The position numbers and the translations under genes are program-made. Positions 45,852 through 54,032 of a DNA stretch of 64,000 bases are shown here, one piece after another. The notes beneath the pieces are model-generated. The model was not told the DNA's origin, searched no databases, and was given only the letters and a program-made list of their open reading frames with translations. This stretch comes from Actinomycetes bacterium (lineage in GTDB: Bacteria > Actinomycetota > Actinomycetes > Streptosporangiales > Streptosporangiaceae): contig JAJYTD010000017.1 in NCBI GenBank assembly GCA_021793235.1, forward strand, positions 1 through 64,000, written 5' to 3'. Each line of letters begins with the position of its first letter. Position 1 is the first letter of the stretch.

Positions 45852-46851
45852 GGCCGCCCTCGATCAGCCTGGGAACCGCCTCGCCGATCCGGTCGAAGTC
45901 CTCGCCCACGGTCTGGCCCTGGCGGAACCGGTAGTGGATGCCCTCCAGGATCACCGCGAGCTTGAAGAACGCGAATCCGACGTAGAAGTCGAGGGAGGAG
46001 ACGTCGCGGCCGGAGCGCTCGGCATAGCGGGCGGTGATCTCCTCGGCGCTCGGGTAGCCCTCGGCCGTGTGCGCGTCGCTCACACCAGAGCCCACGGGCA
46101 TCGACGAACTGCTGTACATGAGGATGAGCGCCAGGTCCGTGAGCGGGTCGCCCAGCGTGGACATCTCCCAGTCGAGTACGGCCGCGATGCGGTCGCCGCC
46201 GTCGACGAGCAGGTTGTCGAGCCGGTAGTCGCCATGGACGATGGTCGGCGCGGGCGAGACCGGGCGGGTGGCGGTGAGCCGGTCGTGCAGCTCGTCGATG
46301 CCGGGCAGGTCCCGGCTGCGCGAGGCGTCGAGCTGCCTGCTCCACCGGCGCAGTTGCCGCTCCATGAACCCTTCGGGGCGGCCGAAGTCGCCCAGGCCGA
46401 CACTGGCGGGGTCCACGGCGTGCAGGGCGACGAGCGTGTCGACCATCGACAGGGCCACCTCGTGCGTGCGCCGCGGGCCGATCCGGGCGAGCTGGGCGGC
46501 TTTCCGGTAGGGCGTGCCCTCGACGTAGTCCATGACGTAGAAGGGCGCGCCGATCACCTCGGTGTCCCGGCAGAGCAGGACCGTGGGCGGTACCGGCACA
46601 TCGGTGCCGGCCAGCGCGGTGATCACGCGGTGCTCGCGGCTCATGTCGTGCGCCGTCGGCAGCACGTGGCCCAGCGGGGGGCGGCGCACCACCCAGCGCC
46701 GGTGCCCGTCGGTGACGTCATAGGTGAGGTTGGAGCGGCCGCCGGCGATGAGGGCGGCGGTCAGGTCGCCGCGCACCAGACCGGGCCGCTCGGCCTCCAG
46801 GTGGGCGCTCAACCGCCGCAGATCCAGCCCGGGAGGGTTCGTCTCACCCAT
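45829..46851 (-). CDS. Phosphotransferase, APH family (ACAD10-like)
   Basis: A 340-aa kinase-fold protein. The N-lobe has GRSNLTYDV and the Lys-equivalent region WVVRRPP, the catalytic loop is IVHGDYRLDNLLVD, and the metal Asp is in VLDWEMSTLGDPLTDL. It resembles the phosphotransferase domain found with acyl-CoA dehydrogenases (ACAD10/11) rather than antibiotic-resistance kinases. The substrate may be a hydroxyacyl compound. AGGAGAACTG precedes the ATG at 46851. It is downstream of a TetR gene. Confidence 0.87.
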   Translation of the reverse strand: MGETNPPGLDLRRLSAHLEAERPGLVRGDLTAALIAGGRSNLTYDVTDGHRRWVVRRPPLGHVLPTAHDMSREHRVITALAGTDVPVPPTVLLCRDTEVIGAPFYVMDYVEGTPYRKAAQLARIGPRRTHEVALSMVDTLVALHAVDPASVGLGDFGRPEGFMERQLRRWSRQLDASRSRDLPGIDELHDRLTATRPVSPAPTIVHGDYRLDNLLVDGGDRIAAVLDWEMSTLGDPLTDLALILMYSSSSMPVGSGVSDAHTAEGYPSAEEITARYAERSGRDVSSLDFYVGFAFFKLAVILEGIHYRFRQGQTVGEDFDRIGEAVPRLIEGGLNRLAGD

Positions 46852-46966
46852 CAGTTCTCCTGCCTGTCCGTCCGGCTGTCTTCGCCCGTCCGGCCGCGGC
46901 CGCCTGCTGTCGGCCGCGGCGCGATACACCCCGGCACATGTGAAAAGCCGGAACAGGCCTCAACAT

Positions 46967-46980
46967 ACCATCTAGTCGGT
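46967..46980. promoter_or_regulatory. Possible TetR operator of the phosphotransferase gene
   Basis: ACCATCTAGTCGGT is an imperfect palindrome (10 of 14) centred on CTAG, 116-129 nt before the phosphotransferase start and just after the TetR gene. The ACC...CTAG...GGT form resembles operators of TetR regulators of lipid catabolism. The spacing allows promoter control. Confidence 0.35.
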
Positions 46981-47072
46981 TTCCTCTTGTGGCCGCATAG
47001 CGGGCGCGGTCTGCGGCGGGCGGCGGTGCGGCCCGGCGGACGGCCGCGGCCGTCGAAGTGGGCCCGGCTCGG

Positions 47073-47726
47073 CTACTCGGGCGGGCGCAACGAGTCGAGG
47101 AGCAGGCGGGCGTAGTACCCGCCGATCTCCTCGGGCGAGAGTTCGCCCTCGAGGCGGTACCAGGTGCTCAGGTGATGAACGCTGCCGAAGTAGAAGTCGA
47201 CCACGATGTCGGCGGGGACGTGGTCGGCGAAGGCCCCTTCCTCCTGCCCCTGGACGATCATCGAGCGGAAGAGCTCGTGGTAGCGGCGGCGCTTGGCGCG
47301 CACCTCGCGCTGCTTGTCCGCGCTGAGCTGGTGCAGGGAGCGGAAGGAGATGGTGGCGTCGTCCAGGTTGGCGATGGTGGTCACCACGACATCGGCCGCC
47401 GCCTTGCCCACCCGCTCGGCCACCGGTCCGCTCTCTCCGGCGATCTCCTCCAGCCGGGTCATCTGCAGGCGCAGAACCCGGGCGTAGATCTCGGCGAGGA
47501 GATCGTCCTTGGAGTCGAAGTAGTGGTACATCGCCCCTTTGGTGACGTTGGCGGTGTCCACGATCTCCTGGACCGACGTGCGGTCAAAGCCCTTCTCGGC
47601 GAACAGGCGGGTGGCCACCGCCAGCAGCCGGCGCGGAACCGACGTCTCTGCGGCCTCGGGGATGTCCGGGGAACCGGCGGCGGACGAGCCCGCCGCCCCC
47701 GTGCCTCCGCGGGTTCGGACGATCAC
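47073..47726 (-). CDS. TetR-family regulator
   Basis: A 217-aa regulator. The N-terminal tail of about 30 Gly/Ala/Ser-rich residues precedes the helix-turn-helix (LLAVATRLFAEKGFDRTS, VQEIVDTANVTKGAMYHYFD). The C-terminal ligand domain is of the type found in fatty-acid regulators. It is transcribed in the same direction as the phosphotransferase gene 221 bp downstream and probably controls it. Confidence 0.9.
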   Translation of the reverse strand: MIVRTRGGTGAAGSSAAGSPDIPEAAETSVPRRLLAVATRLFAEKGFDRTSVQEIVDTANVTKGAMYHYFDSKDDLLAEIYARVLRLQMTRLEEIAGESGPVAERVGKAAADVVVTTIANLDDATISFRSLHQLSADKQREVRAKRRRYHELFRSMIVQGQEEGAFADHVPADIVVDFYFGSVHHLSTWYRLEGELSPEEIGGYYARLLLDSLRPPE

Positions 47727-47854
47727 GGCACGGCCTTTCTGTATGGCGATACTGGGTTGCTTAACGGCGGGCCCAGAAGATGGGCCTTGTCACACAATAG
47801 ACCCCGTGGAGCAGCGGAACCGGGTGAGGCCGCTCACCGCACGGGGCGCTCCGC

Positions 47855-48508
47855 TCAGGCCCAGCCCGCGTCGTGGGCGAGGATGGCGGCCTGGACGCGG
47901 TTGGTCATTTCGAGTTTGGCCAGGATCCGGCTGACGTGGGCTTTGACCGTGGCCTCCCGCATGTCCAGCTCGCGCCCTGCTTCGGCGTTGGACATGCCGC
48001 GAGCGATCGCCACGAGCACATCGCGTTCCCGGTCGCTGAGCACGGCGAGCCGCTGCTCGGCGCTCGATGCCCCCGCCGCCGGGGCCGCCGGTGCGGAGAA
48101 GTGCTCCAGCATGCGTTTGGTGACGCTGGGCGCGAGCATCGCGTTGCCGCCGTCGATCGTGCGCACGGCGGCGATCAGGTCGCGCGGCGGCGTGTCCTTC
48201 AGCAGGAACCCCACCGCTCCGGCGCGCAGGGCCCGGTGCACGTACTCGTCCTGGTCGAAGGTGGTGAGCAGGACGACTTTGGGCGGGTCGGCCATCGCCG
48301 CCAGCTCGGTGGCGGCGGTCAGCCCGTCCACACCCGGCATCCGGATGTCCAGCAGGACGATGTCGGGGGCGAGCTCCGCGGCCAGCCGGACGGCGTCGGC
48401 CCCGTCGGTGCCCTCGCCCACGACCTCGATGTCGCCGGCCGAGTCGAGGATCATCCTCAGCCCCGAGCGCACCAGGTGCTCGTCGTCGACCAGAATCGTG
48501 CGGATCAT
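47855..48508 (-). CDS. NarL/LuxR-type response regulator
   Basis: A 217-aa response regulator. The receiver has VDDEHLVRSGL, the phospho-acceptor Asp in DIVLLDIRMPG, LLTTFDQDEYV and FLLKDTPP. The LuxR helix-turn-helix is LSDRERDVLVAIARGMSNAEA with ATVKAHVSRILAKLEM. The ATG overlaps the kinase stop by 4 bp (ATGA). Targets unknown. Confidence 0.93.
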   Translation of the reverse strand: MIRTILVDDEHLVRSGLRMILDSAGDIEVVGEGTDGADAVRLAAELAPDIVLLDIRMPGVDGLTAATELAAMADPPKVVLLTTFDQDEYVHRALRAGAVGFLLKDTPPRDLIAAVRTIDGGNAMLAPSVTKRMLEHFSAPAAPAAGASSAEQRLAVLSDRERDVLVAIARGMSNAEAGRELDMREATVKAHVSRILAKLEMTNRVQAAILAHDAGWA

Positions 48509-49815
48509 TCGGCCGCTCTCCTCTCGGTCTCCTGTGCCGTCTCCTGTGCCGTCTCCTGTGCCACGGGGACGATAGCGCGAATCTGCCATCCTCCGTCGAA
48601 GCGCGGCCCGGCCGACATCGTGCCCCCGGCCAGGGTGACGCGTTCGCGCAGGCCGGCCAGGCCGTAACCGCTACCGGGCAGGGGCGTGGGCCGGTTCTGG
48701 GCCGCGCCGAGAGACGGCTTGTTGGTGACGGTGATCTCCAGATGGCGCTCGCCGTAGTCCAGGCGCACCTCGACCGGGCTGCCGGGGGCGTGCTTGGCGG
48801 CGTTGGTCAGCGCCTCCTGCACCGTGCGGTAGGCGGTGCGCTCCAGTTGCGTGGGAAGCGGGCGCGGTGTCCCGGCCGTGTGCCACTGGACGGGCGTTCC
48901 GGCCGCACGCCAGCCGCCGATCAGCCGGGCGAGGTCGGACAGGACCGGCTGGGGAGTGGTGGGCGCGTGGGTGTCGGGCACGTCGCGCAGTACACCGAGG
49001 ATCTCCCGCAGCTCGGCCAGGGCCTCGCGGCCGGTGCCGCGGATGAGTCCGGCGGTCTCCACGGTCTTGGTGTCGGAGGCGCTGACCTCCAGGCCGCCGG
49101 CGTGCAGCACGATGAGGCTGACCCGGTGGGCGACGACGTCGTGCATCTCCCGGGCGATGCGGGTGCGCTCGGCGGAGATGGCGCGCTCGGCCATGAGGTG
49201 CTGCTCACGTTCCAGGCGCTCGGCGCGCTCTTTCAGGTTGGCGATGAGTTCCCGGCGGGTACCCGCCCACAGTCCCACGGTCAGCGGCAGCGCGATGATG
49301 AAGGTGCACTGGAACACGATGTTGGCGACCGTGACCGTGGTGCCCGGGACGTCGGCGAACGTGTTCAGGACATTGATGACCACGCCCGTCGTCAGGACGA
49401 CGCTCCAGACCGCCAGGCGGCGCCGGTCGGTGAACCAGACGGCGTAGGAGTAGAGCGCGATGATGGCCGGCACGGGGTTGACGAAGACGAACAGGACGGC
49501 GGCCGCCGCGAAGAGCAGCAGGTGCGGCCTTCGCCGGCGGCCCAGGATCGCCAGGGAGACCAGTCCGGGGACCCCGAGGGCCATCATGAGGATGACGGGC
49601 ACTTCGACGTAGAAGCCGATGGCGGTCGCCCATTCCCACAGCCGGTTGCCCATCCCACCGTCTGGGGTGAGGTTGAACACGGCGGTCCACGGAAAGAACA
49701 GGCAGGCGTATAACCAGTCGGCGAACCGGTAGCGGCGTTCCAGCAGCCACCGCCACACCGACCGCCACCGCGCCGCGAGGGCGCCCGGGTACCGCTGAAC
49801 CGTTGCCACCACCAT
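48505..49815 (-). CDS. Sensor histidine kinase (HisKA_3 type)
   Basis: A 436-aa membrane sensor kinase with five or six helices in the first 190 residues, the phospho-acceptor His in RTRIAREMHDVVAHRVSL, and ATPase motifs VQEALTNAAKHA and GSGYGLAGLRERVTLAGG. The C-terminus carries three copies of Ala-Gln-Glu-Thr from a 12-bp tandem repeat. I chose ATG 49815: TAGACT on the minus strand (49823-49828) is 7 nt upstream, consistent with a leaderless transcript. Confidence 0.92.
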   Translation of the reverse strand: MVVATVQRYPGALAARWRSVWRWLLERRYRFADWLYACLFFPWTAVFNLTPDGGMGNRLWEWATAIGFYVEVPVILMMALGVPGLVSLAILGRRRRPHLLLFAAAAVLFVFVNPVPAIIALYSYAVWFTDRRRLAVWSVVLTTGVVINVLNTFADVPGTTVTVANIVFQCTFIIALPLTVGLWAGTRRELIANLKERAERLEREQHLMAERAISAERTRIAREMHDVVAHRVSLIVLHAGGLEVSASDTKTVETAGLIRGTGREALAELREILGVLRDVPDTHAPTTPQPVLSDLARLIGGWRAAGTPVQWHTAGTPRPLPTQLERTAYRTVQEALTNAAKHAPGSPVEVRLDYGERHLEITVTNKPSLGAAQNRPTPLPGSGYGLAGLRERVTLAGGTMSAGPRFDGGWQIRAIVPVAQETAQETAQETERRAAE

Positions 49816-49872
49816 GGACCGGAGTCTAGGGCGGTGTCCGGTGCCGCGGTGTCGGCGGCCGCGGTGCCGCAA

Positions 49873-49987
49873 CGGCATCGACGAAAGTCGGTGTCGCGCT
49901 ATCCGGGCAAGTCACCCCTTGTGTCACCGTTGACGGAGCGGGTGTGCCCCCGGTTTCGGCACCGACGAAAGTCGGTGCCGAAACCGG
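49873..49987. other. Two hairpins with identical GAAA loops
   Basis: Hairpin 1 (49873-49896) has 10-bp arms with two G-U pairs. Hairpin 2 (49950-49987) has perfect 17-bp arms (inner part GGCACCGAC). Both have a C(GAAA)G loop and share the core GACGAAAGTCGGTG. They lie between the divergent kinase and FAD-protein genes, each of which has a -10 box next to its start codon, so the hairpins appear to lie outside both mRNAs. Role unknown: a small RNA, a protein-binding cruciform or a remnant repeat. Confidence 0.7.
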
Positions 49988-50113
49988 CCGGCGTGCCTAC
50001 GGCGCGCGCCGCGGCACCGGCGCGGCCAGAACCCGTGCACACCATCGGCAATGGCCCCATGGCGAGGAGTGATCGACCTGCGGTGCGGCCGCGGGGGGCC
50101 CTAGAGTTGGCCC

Positions 50114-50863
50114 ATGGGATTCAGGGCGACACCGACAGACCGGGCACCGGTCATCGCCTTCGCGGGCGGCGGGGCGAGCGCCGCGCTGGCGGTGATCGCC
50201 CTGATGCGCACCACCACCTGGCTGCGCCTGGACTACCGCGTCATACTCCTGGACGAGCACGGCAGGCACGCGCGCGGCGCCGCCTTCTCCGCCGATGACG
50301 GCCGTCGGCTGCTCGACACCCCGGTCAAGGCGATGTCGGCCCTGCCTGACCAGCCCTGCCACCTGATGGACTGGGCGCGGGGCAACGGGCTGGACTGCGG
50401 ACCCGAGACCCTGCTGCCCCTGCGGGCCTACGGCGACTACCTCGCCGCGACACTGGCCGACACCGCCGCGTGGGCCGCTCCGCACGCGGCGCTGCGGTGG
50501 CGCACCGGCCGCGTCGCGCGCGCCTGGGACGAGGAGGACCGGGCCGTTGTGGAACTGGCCGACGGGCAGCGGCTCGATAGCGCGGCCGCGGTGGTCGCCA
50601 CCGGCGACCCGGCCGCCGCCGCACCGCCGAGGATCGACGGGTTTCCCGCGCTCCCTCCGCGGGGGGACCTGTCCACGTGTGCACGCGGCGCGCTGCGGCG
50701 CCCGGCGGGCGGGGTCGCCCGGCGGCTGTTCGCCATCGGCCCGGTGCGCCGGGAGGATCCCGGCACCACCATCCCGCAGATCCGCGACCAGGCCGAGCGG
50801 CTCGCCCAGCGCATCGCCGACACGGTCCTGCGCAACCGCCCCGACGTGCTCCTGCGCGACTGA
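50114..50863 (+). CDS. Short FAD/NAD(P)-binding protein
   Basis: A 249-aa protein related to the FAD_NAD_bind family (PF13454). The dinucleotide motif is IAFAGGGASAALAVIAL and the middle has RLLDTPVKAMSALPDQP and SAAAVVATGDP. The family-typical end is preserved (LFAIGPVRREDPGTTIPQIRDQ), but homologues are often about 450 aa or longer. This one may have lost its central substrate domain. Translation is probably leaderless (TAGAGT 50102-50107, ATG 50114). Confidence 0.7.
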   Translation: MGFRATPTDRAPVIAFAGGGASAALAVIALMRTTTWLRLDYRVILLDEHGRHARGAAFSADDGRRLLDTPVKAMSALPDQPCHLMDWARGNGLDCGPETLLPLRAYGDYLAATLADTAAWAAPHAALRWRTGRVARAWDEEDRAVVELADGQRLDSAAAVVATGDPAAAAPPRIDGFPALPPRGDLSTCARGALRRPAGGVARRLFAIGPVRREDPGTTIPQIRDQAERLAQRIADTVLRNRPDVLLRD

Positions 50864-50879
50864 GGCCGGTCCGGGGCCG

Positions 50880-51650
50880 CTACCGGCGGCGGGCGTCGCG
50901 CTCGTACCTGCGCAGCCGGAAAGGGCGCAGGGCCGATTCCACCTGCACCGCGAGGTCCATCTTGCTGGAGCCCTCCTGGCGGTCCTCGAAGTGGATGGGG
51001 ATCTCCACCATCTTCTGGCCGCGCCGGTAGGCGCGGAAATGCATCTCCACCTGGAAGCTGTAGCCGCTGCTGCGGATACTGGGCAGGTCCAGGACCTCTA
51101 GGGCCTCCCGGCGCCACATCTTGAACCCGGCGGTGACGTCGCGGATCGGCATTGCCAGGATGGTCTTGACGTAGGCGTTGGCCCACCCGCTGAGCAGCCT
51201 GCGGCGCAGGTCCCACTGCTCGGACAGGCTGCCTCCGGCGACGTAGCGGCTGCCGATGACGACCCCCGACCCGGTCGCGAGCAGGGTGCCCAGCAGCTGC
51301 GGCAGGTAGGCCGGCGGGTGGCTGAGGTCGGCGTCCATTTGGGCGACGAACTCGGCGCCCTCCTCCAGCGCACGCGTCATCCCCGCGACATAGGCCCGGC
51401 CCAGGCCGTCTTTGGCTCTGCGGTGCACAACGGTGATGCGGTCGCCATGGGTGGCCGCCAGCTTGTCGGCGATCTCACCGGTGCCGTCGGGAGAGTCGTC
51501 GTCCACGATGACCAGGCGTAGTTCCGGCAGCTCCAGCGCGAGCACCTGCTCGGCGAGAAAGGGGAGGTTCTCCGCTTCGTTGTAGGTCGGGACGACGACG
51601 CTCACCTTCGACCGCGACCACGGCTCGGGCAGGATCACCGGGCTCGGCAT
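50880..51650 (-). CDS. Polyprenol-phosphate mannosyltransferase-like GT2
   Basis: A 256-aa family-2 glycosyltransferase of the dolichol/polyprenol-phosphate mannose synthase type. Motifs are [29 protein letters not shown], the metal-binding DADLSHPP, and [16 protein letters not shown]. It probably makes polyprenyl-phosphomannose used for lipoglycan or protein mannosylation at the membrane. It lacks the N-terminal acyltransferase domain seen in mycobacterial Ppm1. ATG 51650 has GGAG 9 nt upstream. Confidence 0.9.
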   Translation of the reverse strand: MPSPVILPEPWSRSKVSVVVPTYNEAENLPFLAEQVLALELPELRLVIVDDDSPDGTGEIADKLAATHGDRITVVHRRAKDGLGRAYVAGMTRALEEGAEFVAQMDADLSHPPAYLPQLLGTLLATGSGVVIGSRYVAGGSLSEQWDLRRRLLSGWANAYVKTILAMPIRDVTAGFKMWRREALEVLDLPSIRSSGYSFQVEMHFRAYRRGQKMVEIPIHFEDRQEGSSKMDLAVQVESALRPFRLRRYERDARRR

Positions 51651-51734
51651 GGGAGGGGCTCCAGGGGGTCTTCTCGGCAACGGGGCGTGGCAGGTAGCGT
51701 ACGTGCTCCCCGCCGCCGCATCCAGTTCGCCTGC

Positions 51735-52541
51735 TCAGTCGCCGCGGTCGACCTCGAGGACGGCGACGTGCACCAGGGTCCCGATGTCCTCCAGTGTCAT
51801 CAGTACCTCGGGGTCGGCGTGGTTGTCGGTGATCAGGTGCGCGATGTGCTCCGGCGGCACCGTCTGCACCATGGTGTCCGCGCCGACCTTGGTGTGGTCG
51901 GCGAGCACGATCACCTCCTGCGCGCACGCCACCAGTGCCCGGTCGACGCTGGCTACGGCGGGGTTGGGGGTGCTCAGCCCGCGCTCGGCGGTGACGCCGT
52001 TGCCGGAGACGAAGGCCTGCCGCACCCGCAGCCCTGCCAGTGCCTGCTCGGCGGCGGTGCCCACGAGCGCGCGGATCGGTCCGCGCAGGGTTCCGCCGGT
52101 GACCACCACTTCCACGCCCGGGGCCGCTGCCAGCACATCGGCCACCGGCAACGCGTTGGTCACCACGGTCAGGTTCTGCCGGCCGACGAGTTCACGGGCC
52201 AGTGCCTCGGTGGTGCTGCCGGGGCCCAGCACGATCGCATCGCCGTCCTCCACCAGCAGAGCGGCCGCCGCGGCGATGGCGAGCTTCTCCGGGGCCGCCT
52301 GCCCGGTCTTGTGCGCATAGCTCTGCTCCTGGCCCAGCCGCCCCGGCAGGGCCGCTCCCCCGCGGCGCCGGTCGATCAGGCCTTCGGCCTCCAGCGCCCG
52401 GACGTCCCTGCGTACGGTGACCTCTGAGGCCCGGACCCGCGTGGCGATGTCGCGCAGCGCCATGGCGCCGTTGGCCCGCACCAGTTCCAGGATCCGCTCC
52501 CTGCGCTCGGCCGCGAACACCGGCCTGGTCTCTTCTGCCAT
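51735..52541 (-). CDS. DeoR-family regulator
   Basis: A 268-aa regulator. The N-terminal helix-turn-helix is RRERILELVRANGAMALRD with ASEVTVRRDVRALEAEGLI. The sugar-phosphate-sensing domain has VLGPGSTTEALARELV, LTVVTNALPVADVL and FVSGNGVTAERGLSTPN. It probably responds to a phosphorylated sugar; no sugar genes are adjacent. ATG 52541 follows GGAG. Confidence 0.92.
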   Translation of the reverse strand: MAEETRPVFAAERRERILELVRANGAMALRDIATRVRASEVTVRRDVRALEAEGLIDRRRGGAALPGRLGQEQSYAHKTGQAAPEKLAIAAAAALLVEDGDAIVLGPGSTTEALARELVGRQNLTVVTNALPVADVLAAAPGVEVVVTGGTLRGPIRALVGTAAEQALAGLRVRQAFVSGNGVTAERGLSTPNPAVASVDRALVACAQEVIVLADHTKVGADTMVQTVPPEHIAHLITDNHADPEVLMTLEDIGTLVHVAVLEVDRGD

Positions 52542-52594
52542 CGGTACTCCATATCGGGGGCGGGCTGTGCGCTCCGATGATAGAGCCGAAGAGG

Positions 52595-52765
52595 TCAGCA
52601 GAAGTGCACGCCGTGGGTGTGGAACACCTCGTCTATAGTGTCGTCGTCGGCCGATTCGTCCTCTGGCGCGGCGTCCGGTCCGGAAACGACGGCCACGAGG
52701 AAGAGCGCGACGAGCAGGCCGAACATGGCAACGGTCCCGATACCGAACATCACCATGATGGACAT
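52595..52765 (-). CDS. Small single-pass membrane protein
   Basis: A 56-aa protein: one hydrophobic helix (MFGLLVALFLVAVV), an acidic stretch (AAPEDESADDD) and a C-terminus FHTHGVHFC with three His and a terminal Cys that could bind a metal. ATG 52765 has CAGGGAGG at good spacing. It lies 53 bp upstream of the DeoR gene on the same strand. Family not recognised. Confidence 0.65.
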   Translation of the reverse strand: MSIMVMFGIGTVAMFGLLVALFLVAVVSGPDAAPEDESADDDTIDEVFHTHGVHFC

Positions 52766-53087
52766 GGGGCCTCCCTGATGAGCGGGACTGACCTGCACCT
52801 CCCCTCCGGGGGCCCGCGGGCGCCCCGTCGAGGAGGGTCCTTTGACGCATGCCCGTTGCGGCACCGGATTATGCCTCCGATCGGCCCCACTCCGCGGCGT
52901 GCTTTCCGGCGCGCAAAGGGTGGCCGTCGGCGGCCACCGCGTGGCTGCGGCCGATCAGGCCCGCGGCCGCCTTTTCCGGTGCGCTTCTTCGCGTCGGCTC
53001 GTTCCGCGGCCGCGAGGGCATCCGGGATGCGGGGACCACCGTCGCCCCCGGGCGGCGGGGCCGCCGGCAAACGGCCACAATGTGACG
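52766..53087. other. Divergent intergenic region before the PPTase gene
   Basis: 322 bp, GC-rich. Frames running through it lack ribosome binding sites and are not supported. CACAAT just before 53084 may act as a -10 box for a leaderless PPTase transcript. Nothing else is seen. Confidence 0.45.
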
Positions 53088-53825
53088 GTGACCCCTGTGA
53101 TGTGCGACGTGTGGTGGGCAGAACCCGCCCTGGCCGACCGCGGCCTGCTGGAGCTGCTCGACGACCGGGAACGCGAGCGGCACGCCCGCTTCCGCCTCGC
53201 GGCCGACCGCGACCGCTACGCTGTCGCGCACGCGCTGGCCCGCCTGGCCGTGGCCCGCGAGGCCGGGTGCGCACCGCGCGACGTGGTGTTCGGATTCCGC
53301 TGCCCCGCCTGCGAGCGGCGCCCCGATCCGCGTCCAAAGCCGCACGGCAAGCCCCGCCCCGAGGGGGCGGCACGCGGGCTGGAGATCTCCATCAGCCATT
53401 CCGGCGGCCGCGTGGTCCTGGCGCTGACGCGCGGGGTGCCGGTGGGCGTGGACGTCGAAGGGGTGTCCGCGGACCGCGACATCGACGGCCTCATCGCCTA
53501 CGCGCTGACCGGATCCGAGCGGGCGGCGCTGGAGGAGCTGCCCGCCCATGAGCGCGTTCCGGGCTTCTTCGGCTACTGGGCGCGCAAGGAGGCGCTGCTC
53601 AAAGCCACCGGCGAGGGGCTTTCCGGCGGCCTCGCCGCGGTCGCGGTGACCAGTCCCGCCGCGCCCGCGGCGGTCGTCTCCTGGGAGTCGCCCGACGCAC
53701 CCGGGCACGTGCAGCTGACCGACCTCGACGCCGGCCCCGGCTACCGTGCCGCTCTGGCCGCCCTGACCCCGGCCCCGGTCACCGTCGTCCCCCGCGACGG
53801 CGCCGCCCTGCTGCGCGAGCGGTAG
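53088..53825 (+). CDS. 4'-Phosphopantetheinyl transferase, Sfp type
   Basis: A 245-aa enzyme that attaches phosphopantetheine from CoA to carrier proteins of polyketide, peptide or fatty-acid synthases. Sfp-type motifs are the His region ISISHSGGRVVLAL, VGVDVEGV (metal-binding Asp and Glu) and WARKEALLKATGEGL. A Pro/Arg/Lys-rich loop lies before the first motif. The start is uncertain (GTG 53082, GTG 53088 or ATG 53100). No carrier-protein genes are in the window. Confidence 0.9.
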   Translation: MTPVMCDVWWAEPALADRGLLELLDDRERERHARFRLAADRDRYAVAHALARLAVAREAGCAPRDVVFGFRCPACERRPDPRPKPHGKPRPEGAARGLEISISHSGGRVVLALTRGVPVGVDVEGVSADRDIDGLIAYALTGSERAALEELPAHERVPGFFGYWARKEALLKATGEGLSGGLAAVAVTSPAAPAAVVSWESPDAPGHVQLTDLDAGPGYRAALAALTPAPVTVVPRDGAALLRER

Positions 53826-53960
53826 CGCCGCCCCGGTCTGTACCGCCCCCTGCCGCGCAGCGCGGAGAATCGGCACCCCTAAACCTCACCCGGGAGCCAT
53901 ATCCGCGTCCTCTCCGGCAAGCCAGGTGTCGCTTGACCGGCGCGGCGGCCCGCTTCAAGG

Positions 53961-54032
53961 ATGAAAGGCGTGCGCAACCGTTCACCCGGATTCGCCCCTG
54001 CCCATGTCCGCCGACCCCTCTTGTCCAGGTGA
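53961..54032 (+). CDS. Possible 23-aa leader ORF before the peptidase
   Basis: ATG 53961 to TGA 54030-54032, a basic 23-residue peptide (MKGVRNRSPGF...). Its stop overlaps the peptidase GTG start as GTGA. The peptidase itself has no ribosome binding site, so translation could be coupled through this frame. AAGG directly precedes the ATG, which is too close for a good site. Low confidence. Confidence 0.25.
   Translation: MKGVRNRSPGFAPAHVRRPLLSR

Noticed and set aside
47770-47786. Hairpin GGCCCA/TGGGCC between the response regulator and TetR genes
   Set aside because: Only 6 bp with no U-tract; too weak to call as a terminator.
53088-53825. Non-ribosomal peptide or polyketide cluster suggested by the PPTase gene
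   Set aside because: No carrier protein, adenylation or ketosynthase domains occur in the window; menE is the only adenylating enzyme and belongs to menaquinone synthesis.
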